Of a stretch of 64,000 bases of DNA, positions 32,061 to 44,500 are shown in pieces; the stretch's first letter is position 1; every line of letters begins with the position of its first letter. This DNA comes from Pomphorhynchus laevis. Its lineage: Eukaryota; Acanthocephala; Palaeacanthocephala; Echinorhynchida; Pomphorhynchidae. Below the pieces are notes generated by a model. That model was not told the origin of the DNA and made no database searches. It saw only the letters and a list, made by a program, of their open reading frames with translations. Made by a program: the position numbers and the translations under genes. The DNA is taken from assembly GCA_012934845.2 (NCBI GenBank), contig WNNJ02001346.1, positions 186,001 through 250,000 of the forward strand, in the 5' to 3' direction.

Positions 32061-32225
32061 CGTCGCTCCACTCGCCTGGAATCAGCTCCCTTTCGACGTC
32101 CCCCGAGCTTCCTCCTTTATCATATTCAAACACCTCGACACATGATTTCCATTTTTGTTTGTTGTGGTCAAGTAAGCGTGCGCTGGCACGCATTTGCCAC
32201 GTTAAAATAAATATTTTTTAACATA

Positions 32226-33949
32226 GATTTGTATTAAGATGAGGAGTCCTAAGAGCTTAGAAAAAGTAGGGATGGAGCTTAGAAAGAACAGTCGTATATT
32301 CCCTTCACACTAAAAATCCGTCATCATTCGTTCCCTCCTTATGAAACAATCGCTCAGCCCCTCACTTCCTTCTAGCTATCGCCCCATTTCATTCCTCCTT
32401 TCTCTTCACCTAGAAAAACGCTTAGGATAGAAAAACATTTTATCGTCAGGTATGGTGCCAATTGATATACTAAGTAAAGAGCGTATGCTTTAAAGAGCGG
32501 TGTCGATTATTTCTTCTCATCGATTAAATTATATGCTAGATCGTGTATCCTTAGCTGAATTGCTCGCCATAGTGTTCCATTCAATCGGTCAACTTGACCT
32601 ATACCTCGTCGATTGTACACAAAATTATGACCCACTGTAATGTCATGCAATGTAAAAATTTATAAAATTCCCCTTTGCAGTGGGATTATTTTGTACCAGA
32701 TTAATTTTTATGTTTGGACTAGAACTGATGTATTTTCAATCGTTTTGAACATACCTTTGAACCATATGGACTTTTACGCTTGAACTAGAACTGAGGTATT
32801 TTCAATAGTCTTGAGCATACCTCGAACGTTATGGATTTTATGTTTATGCTATAATTGAGGTATTTTCATCAATTGTCCTGAACATATCTTCAAACCAGAT
32901 GGATTTTTATGTTTGGACTAGAGCTGAGGTATGGAATCATCGGGTGAATTGAATCTATTGTGGAGTACTAATTATGAGAAATGTTTTTCAAAATTGTAGA
33001 AGTTATTGCAGACTCGTCGTTAGCTCTTTTAATTTAATAATGCTGTATGATATAATGTATTATGCTTACAAACATATCAGTTAGTTTTTTCTGAAGAACA
33101 TTTATGATTTTGTTCAAAAGGTTCTTAAAAATGTTCTTAGTGAAGGAATAAGATTAATGTAATTTATTAAATTTAATTTAATTACATTATCTATCTTATC
33201 ATATACTGTAATAAGATATGATATGATAGATTGTATCTTATCGTATCGTGTAAAAAGATACGATATAACAACGTTTAGCGTTTGAAGTGAAGCTTAACCG
33301 TAAGGATGGCTTTTTATAAAAAAATCACTGCTCTACTGTGTTTTAGCGGATTCAAAACAAACTGTGCTTTAGTAGAATATGTTTGAAAGACCAAGTATGA
33401 AATTAATTCTGAAATTATAATTCAATTGGATCATATAACTTAACGAAAATGTCAGTATCTACTACAGATGATCGTTTTAAACGATAGAACATGTTAAAGT
33501 CTTTTAAAAAATTTAAGAGCTTTAATACAATTAAATAGCAAGAACTGGGGATTATGGTATTGGACACGAGGACATAGACATTCACTGACAGTGTATAAAC
33601 AAATAAGTAATATCAATGACAGCATTGTGATGGCAAACGACAAGGATAAAGTTACATCTGAGAGTATTACTAATAAATGGCCTTCACCTTTATCTGAGAT
33701 ATTCGCGAAACACAGAAAAATTTGTGATTTTTTTCTTGTATTAATTGTTTTGTGAGCGCTTAGAACAGCCTTATGGCTATGACCTGTAGTAATAATAATA
33801 CGTTATAACAAAGAGGAATTAAAATGGATCGGACATTACCAGCAAGTCAAAAGTTTTATTACTATTTATCAGTTTTTTTGTGTGTTGATGAACACAAAAA
33901 AATGTGTTGTTCTAGTATTTAACTAACCTCGTTCGCCGATTTTATATTT
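32226..33949. other. Spacer between LINE-A copies
   Basis: No long frame. It holds a small LINE-A-like scrap near 32330-32400 (CCTCACTTCCTTCTAGCTAT also at 30825), the tandem repeat at 32705-32935 and several AGATACGATA-type short repeats near 33195-33265. Confidence 0.45.
32705..32935. repeat. About 64-bp tandem repeat, 3.5 copies
   Basis: Each unit begins TTTTATGTTTGGACTAGAAC, continues GAGGTATTTTCAAT and ends with GAACATACC and an ATATGGA-type sequence. Units differ at about one base in five, so the array is old. Confidence 0.8.
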
Positions 33950-34560
33950 AATCCTAAATTTAAAAATTTAGTATTAATCCGCCCCCTTATCAACTTCCGT
34001 TCCTGTATGTCTCTTTTTTCATCACTTATCTTCCCTAAAATCGAGTACTTCCTCATTCTTTTCGCCAATTCTCTAAAATCCATCATCCTACACCTACAAC
34101 GAATAATCAACTTCGCCGCTCGAGTGCTCCTACGTCTCCGTCGCTTCGACCACACATATTACCCAACTCGCCTGACCCACCACCCACATCCGCATCAAAC
34201 TCCGCCTTCTTGTCACTTTTCGTCTCATCGCTGTCGGCTCCTTATCGTTCATCAACCTTCCTTTCTTGGACGACACTCGCCCCACCTCTCTGTCGCTGCG
34301 CTCCCGTCATTCCCTATTACTCCTCGTTCTTAATTACTCCAACGACTACGGTCTCCGATCCTTCATCATCGCCGCCCCACTCGCCTGGAATCAGATCCCT
34401 CTCGAGGTCCACACGCTCCCTCTTTTATCACATTCAAATACCGTCTCCATTCCCACTTTCTCGACACACGATTTAGACTTTGTTTTTTTCTTCGTGATCA
34501 TGCAAGGGTGCGCCAACACGCATTTACCACGTAAAATTAAATCTTTTATAAATAGCATTT
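33950..34560 (+). mobile_element. LINE-A 3' fragment
   Basis: 5'-truncated copy that starts CGCCCCCTTATCAACTTCC and includes VLLRLRRFDHT, RLLIVHQPSFLGR and APLAWNQIPLEVH blocks of the RT C-terminal region, ending with GCGCCAACACGCATTTACCA. The APLAWNQIPL block corresponds to the AxxLWNxLP end motif of CR1/L2 proteins. Confidence 0.75.
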
Positions 34561-34689
34561 GTGATCTTTATTAATTACTGTTCAAATAGTTGCAACCCAA
34601 AGAGTAGTTCAGTTCAAATTTTTTAAATGATATAATAATTATTATGAAAAATAAAGTGTCTGAAAAATAACAACCAATAAAAATAATAA

Positions 34690-35575
34690 CAGTGTCACAA
34701 GAAGTTGGTGAAGGCCCTGTAAATTCATTCTAGTCTTTACGGATGACTGGGCGATTACGTGCACAGCGCAACGCTAGGAGGCATCTATAAACTATACTCG
34801 TCAGCCTGAACCCGATCTTCAAGCTTAATTCCATAGCTAGACACGATTTTCTTCGCTGTTATTAATAAAGCAATCCTTCGGAGGAAAATAGTACATCCAG
34901 TTCCTTCGCCTCCAGAGCAAGAGAATATGGCAGGAACGAAAAAGGCCCGTTCGACTTGAGTAACAAGCTCAATGTATTTCCTACTCTCGTAGCTCGTGGT
35001 ATTCACAGCTGGCATTCGGTTCCTTCAAGAGATTAGACGAAGCGTTTAAATTGTATACACAAATGTCAACGAATGTTCGCTCCATCCTATCTCCGAAAAG
35101 ACACACACATGCTATATCTAAACGAGCATCTCTTTTCGTCGTCGTTGAGGGACACTCGAAAGTGGTGCCAACTCTTAGAAGAGTCAGTATTGGTTCAACA
35201 TGAACGTTGTGACAAACTTGTGTCAACTCTGAGGCAATCATATCGCGAACGCATTCGTTACGCACCGATGGTAATCCTCCGAGCTGGTACGAGAGGGCGT
35301 GCTGGAGAGTGTTCGATAGACCGCATTGGCAGCATTTCAGAATGTCCGGGTTCGCTAGTCCATATTGTGCTAGCATTGCACCGCGAAACTCCTCATTACT
35401 AAGCGTGTGTCGTTTTGGTCAGGCGGATAGACAGATAGCCATGCAGATGCACCACGCATTGTCGCATACGCAACCATGCTTTGCAAGTTTTGCAAAGCGC
35501 GGCTAAGTGCACTTGATCTTCGTTCAGTTTTTGTGAGTTGGAGCTGCTATCTTAGTAGTTGACACGCATCGGCCA
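34690..35575 (-). mobile_element. CXC-RT element, 5'-truncated C-terminal part
   Basis: Minus-strand frames carry, in order, TMRGASAWLSVYPP (about 35430-35470), EEFRGAMLAQYGLANPDI, CCQCGLSNTLQHALSYQLGG (CCHC knuckle; the last cysteine is Y), TTTKRDARLDIACVCLFGDR and MERTFVDICVYN (nuclease core with both aspartates), then VERAFFVPAIFSCSGGEG. At least one frameshift. A segment after the stop reads CCCAGTCATCCGTAAAGACT on the element strand. The element lacks CXC and RT. Confidence 0.75.
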
Positions 35576-36333
35576 TAACTATATCATGGTTGTTACAATG
35601 CTGGCTATCCGCATACGTAGCACACACCTAATGGTCCACAACCAATGGTTTAATGCTAAATGCAACGAAGTGTACCTATATGAGAATATAAAGGAGTAAT
35701 GTGAGCTCCGATTCTGCGTCATTAGGCCTGAAAAGATAAATTTCCAGTTTGATCTTGGAATCACAATTAACTCTAACTTGAAAACAAAATTTATTACTTT
35801 GCTCGAAAATAAAGCGTGTTTTATCTTGTATAAAATAGTTTTATTTTGTACAAATTTTTTTATTTTGTCATAATACGTGCACAAATGTTCAAGGTTTTGT
35901 ATAATTTGTCACTTAGAGGTATCTTGAATACATGCATGCTTTACTAAAACATTAGATTTCTAACGTTTTAGAAATCTAAGCTAAAACACTAGATTTCTCT
36001 TTGAAATACCCAAGCGTGGCTTTAAAATGTGTTTTGAAATTATCGAGATTGTATAAAAATTGTTCGAGCATTCGCTATCCATTTATTAGCAGGATCACGG
36101 AACGCTCAAAGCAAGTACTTGGTTGTTCCTCGGGTTTCTTAATATTTGGATATTGTTATGAGATACATAAGCGGATATTAATCTTTGATAGATTTGCGTT
36201 GATTGCTTTTATGCCCTATGTGCATTTATTTTTCTTTTATTTTTACTTTGTATTCATTATACAAAACAGCAGAAATGTTGTTTTGTAATCAATGAATGAA
36301 ACTTATAAAAAGTTATACCATCTAAAAGCATTT
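35576..36333. other. Spacer upstream of the small gene
   Basis: Contains a 95-codon frame at 36001-36288 with a hydrophobic, aromatic-rich end. I see no domain in it and treat it as chance. A short inverted repeat around AGATTTCTAACGTTTTAGAAATCT lies near 35954-35977. Confidence 0.4.
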
Positions 36334-36343
36334 TTTATTCTAG

Positions 36344-36658
36344 ATGAGTAGACAGTACCTCTTAGGTATATTTCTTCGTCAGTTGGCCACATCTTCTCAA
36401 ACCACAAATACTGTACCTAAAGCACTTTTTCTAAAAAAGCTTAAGGAATTTTTTAACTCTGGCAAACAAAATACGCTTACTCCTGAATATCAACGAAGGT
36501 TAGATGATGAAATCCGTACAATCGAAAAACGGTATTTGGCTTTAAATGAACAACCAGGATCGCTGAATACACTACCAAAAATGCAATTTGACGAACCTGT
36601 GTTTAGTGCATTTGATCAAGACGAGACCCTGACTGAAAAGGACAAGAAATCACAATAA
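36344..36658 (+). CDS. Small host protein, possibly mitochondrial
   Basis: A 104-codon frame begins exactly after TTTTTTATTCTAG, a strong 3' splice site. The N-terminus MSRQYLLGIFLRQLATSSQT has arginines, hydroxyl residues and no acidic residues, as mitochondrial targeting peptides do. The rest is charged and probably helical (LFLKKLKEFFNSGKQ, RRLDDEIRTIEKRYLALNEQ) with an acidic tail. I do not recognise the family. Mitochondrial ribosomal or assembly proteins of this size are possible. The ATG could be the true start on a trans-spliced mRNA, or this may be the last exon of a longer gene. Confidence 0.55.
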   Translation: MSRQYLLGIFLRQLATSSQTTNTVPKALFLKKLKEFFNSGKQNTLTPEYQRRLDDEIRTIEKRYLALNEQPGSLNTLPKMQFDEPVFSAFDQDETLTEKDKKSQ

Positions 36659-38013
36659 CTAATTTGGATCCTTAGATATTTATAAAAATATTTTCGTGAT
36701 TTTCATTATTAAACTATAAAATTGAATATATTTAAGTTATCTTTTTCATTGAATTTAGCAAATTTTAATCTATTGAAACTAAAAACAATCAAATTTATAG
36801 GAATCTATATGAATTTATATAAATTTATAAGAACTTTAAACTTGGGTTACTTTATAAATTAGAAATTAAACTACTACTTTAATACACACACCGTATTGAT
36901 TAACAACTGAGTTAATTCTGATTTTCATCTTAGAAAACTGTTGTTCCTATTTGGGACTGAAATTAATTTTTGCCATAAGTCTAATTAGTCTACATCGGTG
37001 ATAATATGGCGATAATATGGCCTTGTTTGTTGTTAAACTTAAACTTTTGCTTATTTTAATTTGCTATTTTAGCTAACTTTAAAAGCGTTGTATACATTTT
37101 TGTTTTGTATTTAATTAAATTACAAATAAGCTATAGTAGTGATATACAAATTTGATTAAAAATTACATTAAGAAATGTAAATTTTATTTAACCTAAATAA
37201 AATAATTTATTTATGAATAAATAATTATTCATAAATAATTAATTATTAATTATTCCATAAATAATTTCTTTTTTAATTTTTCTGATTTCATCTTTGCTAT
37301 AAAATTACTATCCAACAGAAATATCAAATAAACCTGACATTTCGACATTATGGTTTTATTAATTCTGTGAAAGTACAATCCACAATCATGGAATGTACAT
37401 CAATTCACACAGATGCACAGTAAAACATCCCAAGCAGCATCGCAAATAATTGAAAATTGCAATATATTGTATATAAATTTGCTTCTGATTTTTGATGGCT
37501 CAATGTCCCTTGAACTTTAACCATTACTGAAATGAAAAGTACGCTGGTTAGATAAATGTTTGGATAGTTAAATAATATCTGTTTTTCTGCCCAAGATAAC
37601 GAAATTGCGAAATACCAGCAAACAAGAATAATTGAATAATTTTATAATTAATAATTTTATGTTAAGAGGATATCTTAACTCCACAATAAAGCGCTGTCAC
37701 AATTATCGTTAATTGAGGCCCGGATAGTCTGTTAATACCGCTATCTAAGAGCATAACACCTAACATTTATGAAAGGTTTTATAAACTCTCGATAGAACAC
37801 GTTCTCCAAAAGGTTTGCTACTGCGAAATCGTGAAATTGTTAAAATTGTTTTATTTAAAAGGAAATATAAGTATTTCGCACTATAAAATGGAAACATCTA
37901 AAGTTTTATAAACTTAGGAATAAGTTTGTTATTAGTTTGATGAGTTTGTTTTATCAAACAAACTTATCAAACAAAATATGTCTGAACACGAAAAACATTT
38001 ACAAGGTTTAATA
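36659..38013. other. AT-rich intergenic spacer
   Basis: Extremely AT-rich, with ATAAATAATTATTCATAAATAA-like runs near 37200-37260 and no supported frame. It separates the small gene from CTU1. Confidence 0.5.
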
Positions 38014-38324
38014 TCAAGGTTTAATTCACTATAAGCAAAATTTACAATTTCATTTCCACCATGCCGCGACTCTCACTGGATTACTCGTTATTTAAATTTT
38101 CATTTAGATTTCCACAGGTAAAGCAAAGAATTTAATATTTATTTAACGTTTAGTTCGTCGCTTAGCTTTTTCAATTGTAAGAACTTTTTTCAAAATAAGA
38201 ATTTTTAAGAAAATTCTTGGCTTGAAAAAGTTCTTACAGTTGAAACAGGTCAGCGAAAAGTTAATGAATTCTTTGCTTTACATGCGGAAATCTAAATCTC
38301 TATATATAGTTAATTAAACCTTGA
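38014..38324. mobile_element. Hairpin MITE upstream of CTU1
   Basis: A 311-bp element flanked by TA and ending in TCAAGGTTTAATT inverted repeats. Two further inverted blocks lie inside: one around ATTTAGATTTCC-GTAAAGCAAAGAATT (38105-38135 and 38265-38300) and one around TGTAAGAACTTTTTTC (38177 and 38225). The whole element could fold on itself. TA flanks suggest a Tc1/mariner relative. No coding. It lies 189 bp before the CTU1 start codon, so it may influence that gene's promoter. Confidence 0.75.
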
Positions 38325-38512
38325 TACTTTGTAAACGTTTATCGTGTTTATATGTTGCTTTAGATCACCAAAGCAATAATTTTACTATCACTTTAGCAAT
38401 AATTATTAATTATTTTAGCAAATTGTCAATAAATCTTAACAACAAATTACCACTTAACAATTTGACAAACTGTTTAATATTTATGGCAGAAATAATTTTA
38501 AGCCAATTTTAG

Positions 38513-41500
38513 ATGCCAGCCAACAAACTATGTCAACGTTGTATAGTTGAAAAAGCGGTAACAAGAAGATGTGTAACTTTGGATACACTGTGTAAGTCAT
38601 GCTTTACATCATCTGTGGAAAACGATGTCTTTGGATTTATCGAACAAGCTGGGATGATACGACCTAATGATCGCGTTGGTATTGGTGCAAGCGGTGGCAA
38701 AGGTAGGTTCAGTCATCTGCTAACTAAAATTAGCATAATGTCTCAAAAGACCATAATGTTCTTACCCTAATTTTTTTAGCACAGCGTAATGTTTCGAAAA
38801 GCTTTTAAAATTGTAAAAATTTGAAATCGTTTATTTCACGTTGACGTAAAAATAAATATTAATATTTAAATTAATATTTTTGAAATATTAATTTATTAGC
38901 GCTTTATTTAATTACACGAATTTAATTAATTAAATTAATTTAATTTAATTTATTATTTTATTAATTACATTAATTTCATTTAATTTAATTATTTTTAATT
39001 ATTTGATTTGATTTAATTATTAAGGCGATGTGAAAGCTGGTTGCCCTCACACAGAAGGCAAGTAATCGTTATTAATTAATTCATTAATTAATAACGATTA
39101 ATTAATTAATTAATTACTTCATTCATTAATCGATATTTCCAAAAAAGTAATTTTGTAGATAAATCCTTTTCGATAATTAAATGATTTTTTAATTAAAATA
39201 ATGTTTTTAACAACAGCGTGAATTTAAGAAAAGACTAAAAATTTAATTCATTTCTAAAACGTTTTGTTAATAAATTTAATAATTTTTTATAACAAATTAA
39301 TTAATAATTAATATTTTTTTATTTATAATTGAATAATTACTACGATTGCATTAAGATTTACACTCAAATTTGATAAAGAAGAAAAATAATAAACTTTAAA
39401 TGAAGTAATACAAGAAATTAATACAAGAAATCTATTAATTTATAATTAATTTATAAATCGATATAAATTATTAATTTAATTGCAATAAATATTTTGTTAT
39501 AAAATTGTGGTTTGTATTTTCCAATCATGATACATTCTGATGGTAGGTATTGCTTAGTGAAATGTAATATGATATTTAGTCCTTGTTCAACTTATCCAGA
39601 AAAAATCTTTTGAACAGAAAAATATAATAAATTAAAACTTCAGCATTGATAATATAAGTAAATAAAATCAAATTTTCGTAGTATGGTTTTACCATAGCAA
39701 ATACTTTATAAATAATAAAATCATTTTTTTTAGACTTTACATATTTCTTCTGCTTTGATTACTTGTTGTTTTCACTTCCAAATGTTCTCTACCAGATAAA
39801 GCTTTTTATGATATGAGCTTTTGCCTTCAAATTAATTGATGAAAAGTTTTTTACAATTTCGAACTCAAATGTATTAGTAAACGCCTCCTCGAAAGGATAT
39901 ATTTATTGTAATGTGACACGGAATTATATTTTAATTAAAATGCATTTTTGATATTTATAAATTTATATTTACATATCCAAAAAGGTGAAAAAATATTCAC
40001 AATTTCCGGATTTAAAATTGTTTTTATTAAATATTGCTTGTTATAAAATTTCTATATTATAAATATTAGTAATATTGTTATAATAGTTACTGTTTTTAGA
40101 TATATTTCTTAATATTTAAAATTAAAATAGATTTGATTAGAAATATTCTGTTAATGAATTACGAAACCGTAATAGATTCAACTGTTCTAATTCATATTCT
40201 GAAGCGTTTTAACGACCTAAAGTCAATGAACTTGGATTTACATTTGCTATCAATTGATGAAGGAATTGTGGGTTATCGTGACCAATCATTGGCTACAGTA
40301 CAGCAAAATTCCAAAGATTACAACTTGCCATTGCACATACATAGCTATCAGGATCTATACGGCACAACTATGGACAGTGTGGTTGATAAAATTGGAATGA
40401 AAAATAATTGTGAGTTTGTAACAAATAGATTTTAACAGAATATGAATCTACAAAAAATTTTGAAATTTTATAATTCAATCACATTTCATTTAAAATAATT
40501 ATAAATATTAAATAATAAATAATTATAAATATTTAATTATAAATATTTAATAATTTATATAATTATAAATAAATATTTAATAATGAATAGTATTTAATCA
40601 TTTAAATAGTATTCAATAATATGAAGTAATTTGAATCAGCTTTTGTTTTACAAATTCTAAGAGTTTTACATTATTTTAGAATTATTTAAATTATTTTACA
40701 AATATTTGATGCTCTAAAATATAATAAATAACGCAATTACAATAAATATATTTGTTTTTAAAATGTTTTAAATTATAATAAAAAATGTTTTTAAACTTAT
40801 TATTTATTTATTATTATTATTTTTTTAACAATAAAAGGTTCCCGCAAATGGGCCTGCAATTCACGAAAACAAATCATTAATTATTTTTAAATTTTAGTTT
40901 GTGATTTCTCTATAGTTATTTTGATTTCCTTCTTATCGTGAAGGAAACCACCTTTACTATCTTGATTGAGATACCGCTTCTTAGTTTTCTTATATATTGT
41001 CCATACATATCTGAATTTCTTGCTGCCATCCGAGTTGCAATTTGCTTCAACACCTGGTTTGCGATATATCCAATACCTCCTACGGTCGAAAAAATTAAAG
41101 GATGAAAAGATCCTTTTTCTATCTTTGCTATACGTTCCGCGTATTTCGCATTCTTCCTATTTTCGTGGTATTTAAATGGTTCCTTTACCCGTTCTGAAGA
41201 ATATGATGGTGCAAGAGTATTAAAACAGCATATGTCCATAAAGGACCGCGCCAACATATTTCCATATAGTCCATTACAAGCTATATCTGCACGTGCATCT
41301 CGATCTCTAGTTGACGTTGTATTTTCGAATACTATCGTATCAGGGACACTTTGCAGAATAGGTTCTTTTTCCACACATGAACAGCACTCCTTCAGTGATT
41401 GATGTATATGCTCCGATATAATTTCGTGACGTATAAAATTGAAACCACCTGTTTTACATGATAGAGCATGTGCTATATCTGCGGATTTTCCACAGGTACA

Positions 41501-44500
41501 CAAAATTGTGTCATCCCCCGTCTTCCAAGCATATCTTACCTTTAAGGCATCATGAAATTCATGTGAATCCAAAAAACCATCCGATGTATATTTGTCTGAG
41601 GTTAACCAAGCGGAAGCGCCTATTATGCTCGCTTGTGACAAAACTGTATTAAGGTCTTGACTGGAGTTTTGAATTAGTTGGGACTTTATGTTCTCATATC
41701 TTCTGTTGTTTGATTCTCTGATCTGTTTTCCTATTTTTTGTTGATGTTTGTTTAATTCCTCTCCTGTTATTCCATCAAAATAAGGTTGACACATTAATCT
41801 AGAATTTATGTAGGACCATTCATTTTCCATAGTACTATTCCGGATTCCCAAACCTCCATATTTATATGGTAGCTCTATAATGGTTCGAGTTTCATCATCC
41901 ATCCCGTCTATACCTAGGATACACTTTAATGTCTCATTTGATAATTTATACTCGAGAGGTTTTAACAATTCCCTACTAACTTCTGATGTTCTCACAAGAT
42001 AATTCCATTGATGTTGAAAAGCTCTCGACAGTAATAAGTATGCGGCGAATGAGTTTTCCATCGATATTTGCTCTAATTTCTTTAACTGCATTATCCAATC
42101 GTCAACTTTTAATTTTGTTTGATTTTCCACGTACCCTTTTGTGCCTACCAAACTGCCCAGATACTTGACCCCATCAAACCTTATTTGAACTCCATCGTCC
42201 CGAAATACCTTCGGAATCTCAACACAATTTTGATGTGTTAATAATATGCACTTTTTTGAATTAACATTGTATCCAAAAGAAGGTCCACAACGCTTTATCT
42301 CATTCCACACGTTCTCTATATCTTCAATATTACCAACAACAGCTGCGTCGTCTGCATACCAATAATGCAACGATTTCGGAGCAGACTCTCTAAGCTTGGC
42401 AATTAATGGCATTGTTGCCGCCGCATATGCAGCCATCGATAGAGGATCACCCTGAGTGAATCCCTCTGCCGCCTTCAAAATGATTCCATCTACCGTTAAT
42501 TTTGATCCCTCGTTGCCATACATATTTTGAAGTACATTGGTCAATGCGGGGCATATATAAGGCATGTTATGGATAGTTAGTGATCTGTTTAACGTGTTAA
42601 ATGCATTAGCCGCATCGATTAATAATATGCATTTATCATTTGAAGTTGACATAGAGTTTCGTACTGCATGAATCGCAAATTCAATTCCGTCACGTTGCCC
42701 AGCACATAATTGTTCAGTTCCGCATACATTTATTAGATCTTCCTTGATATGTGTTAATATAACCTTACCAATAATTCTACGTATAGTCTCACCAACCCCA
42801 ATGGGTCGAATTCCAGGATTCTTATTTATGGGAATAAGACGACTGACAGTGTAAGCACATAGATCTTTCGAATCCAAAACTTCCGTTGCGATTTTCACGG
42901 CGAAATCCCTCAAAACATTTACCAAACATCTCGATTCACTTCCAAATGCCATCAAAAATGATCTCCATGCATCCGCATCCACACCGGAAGGACCAGCTGA
43001 TCCGTGAGTTCGTCGTGCCGCTTTTATTATATCTGAGTCATTTAAACTAAAATATCTGACATTATTATGTTCTATACATCCATCTATCTTTGAGTGTAAA
43101 GTAAATTCATGGTCGATGTGCGATCCATTTGGGTGCATTTCCTTTAGGTGTTGCCATACTGAATTCCCATTTACATCACTATTGACTTTTAAAATGTTAG
43201 AATATTCTTCCTTCTGTAATAATCTATGTGCCTTTCCAATTTTTCCTGCACGAATGAAATTCACTGCCTTTTTTATTTTTGAGGTTGGGGTTTTCTCAGC
43301 AGCGTTTCGTAAAAGTTTATGTTTCTCAGACTGCAAATAGCGTGCTTCTTCTATTAATTCTTGAAATTGGCCTTGTCTCCATAATTTGATTCGTTTTTCT
43401 AAAATTTTCCGGTTATGACTTATTCTTCGGTCTGGTGTTCGCTGCAAAAGAAGTTGACACAAAATCGTTGCCTTCATTAAGTGATGACCACCATGTTTAA
43501 TGTCTCGATTAAATTGTTCATAGCAGTCACTAAGTAGTTTAATAAAATCTTTGCTGGCATTGCAATTAGGAAGGTGTAGATGATTTGGAATCCAATGAAT
43601 CACCTCATAAAATATATCTTCGATAAATGTTTCAGGGGATAAACCATGTTTTATTAACACTGGATTATTATTCGTATGACTAGTACCAGTATGTACCATA
43701 GGGCTAAACTTACTTACTTGATTTTGGCAATTTGGGGCTCGACAAGATGTACAGGGTACTCCGGACTTCCCACACTTACAAGCTATACACTTTGCTGCCG
43801 GTCCATTACAATTACAGCACAACTTTATTGAAGAGGGCTTTCCACGAACCATAACTTGAGACTGTATGTTATTATATTGTGTGTTTAAGGTCTTAATTAT
43901 TTATTTATTATAATAATATAATAATATTATATTATTATGTATAATATATATTTTTATATAATATATATTGATATATAATATATATTTATTAATATATATT
44001 TATTATATATTTAAACTTATTAAATATATTTTATGATAATAAAATATAACAATTAATTAATTACATAATATATTTTGTCAAATTCTAGAAATTTTGTTGA
44101 CATCAATTTTGTATTGAGTATCTCACATTTGCTTCATTGTGCATACCATACCAGAGTAGCACAGCACCTCTAAATAAGCAAAAACCCATGCAAATGGGCC
44201 TTTTATAATAAGCAAATGATCTTTTACGAAAGCACATGTTATCTATATTTTAATATATTTTAATATTCTGATTATTATATTGTGTTTTGTTAAGTTCCCA
44301 TACTTTTGATACTAATTGGGTTTTGTACATCTAAAAACGTTTGCTATTTGTAATTAAACAATAACTTTTTAGATTTGGATATACGTACTCCTTACTTTTT
44401 AGATTTGGATATACGTACTCCTTACTTCCACGCAAATTTAAATTCTTAGAATTAATAATGCGATTAATTTACATAATTTTTTGATCATAATCTATTGTTG

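Larger units (their letters stand above)
29581..32225 (+). mobile_element. LINE-A (L2/CR1-like), longest copy, decayed
   Basis: Plus-strand LINE with C-rich codon use quite unlike the AT-rich surroundings. In order: ORF1 region (about 29590-30326), endonuclease start (30340-30620), a deletion, RT (30780-31500), thumb and C-terminal part (31640-32140) and the 3' end with GCGTGCGCTGGCACGCATTT at 32175-32194. Frames are broken repeatedly. Confidence 0.75.
40815..43895 (-). mobile_element. CXC-RT element 2, intact, antisense in CTU1 intron 2
   Basis: A 3.08 kb element with a 43-base leader, one 978-codon ORF and an about 100-base 3' region that contains the hairpin CCCATTTGCGGG and ends TTTTATTGTTAAAAAAAT. 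Bounded by 16-bp direct repeats of TTA-rich sequence. The leader is much shorter than in element 1 and lacks its hairpin, so this copy may be slightly 5'-truncated. Its orientation is opposite to CTU1, which avoids premature polyadenylation of the host transcript. Confidence 0.85.

Noticed and set aside
28512-32193. Serine-, proline- and arginine-rich frames on the antisense of LINE-A
   Set aside because: Antisense shadows of the C-rich LINE-A sequence.
36001-36288. 95-codon hydrophobic frame upstream of the small gene
   Set aside because: No domain, low-complexity aromatic end, and no splice or start context that supports it.
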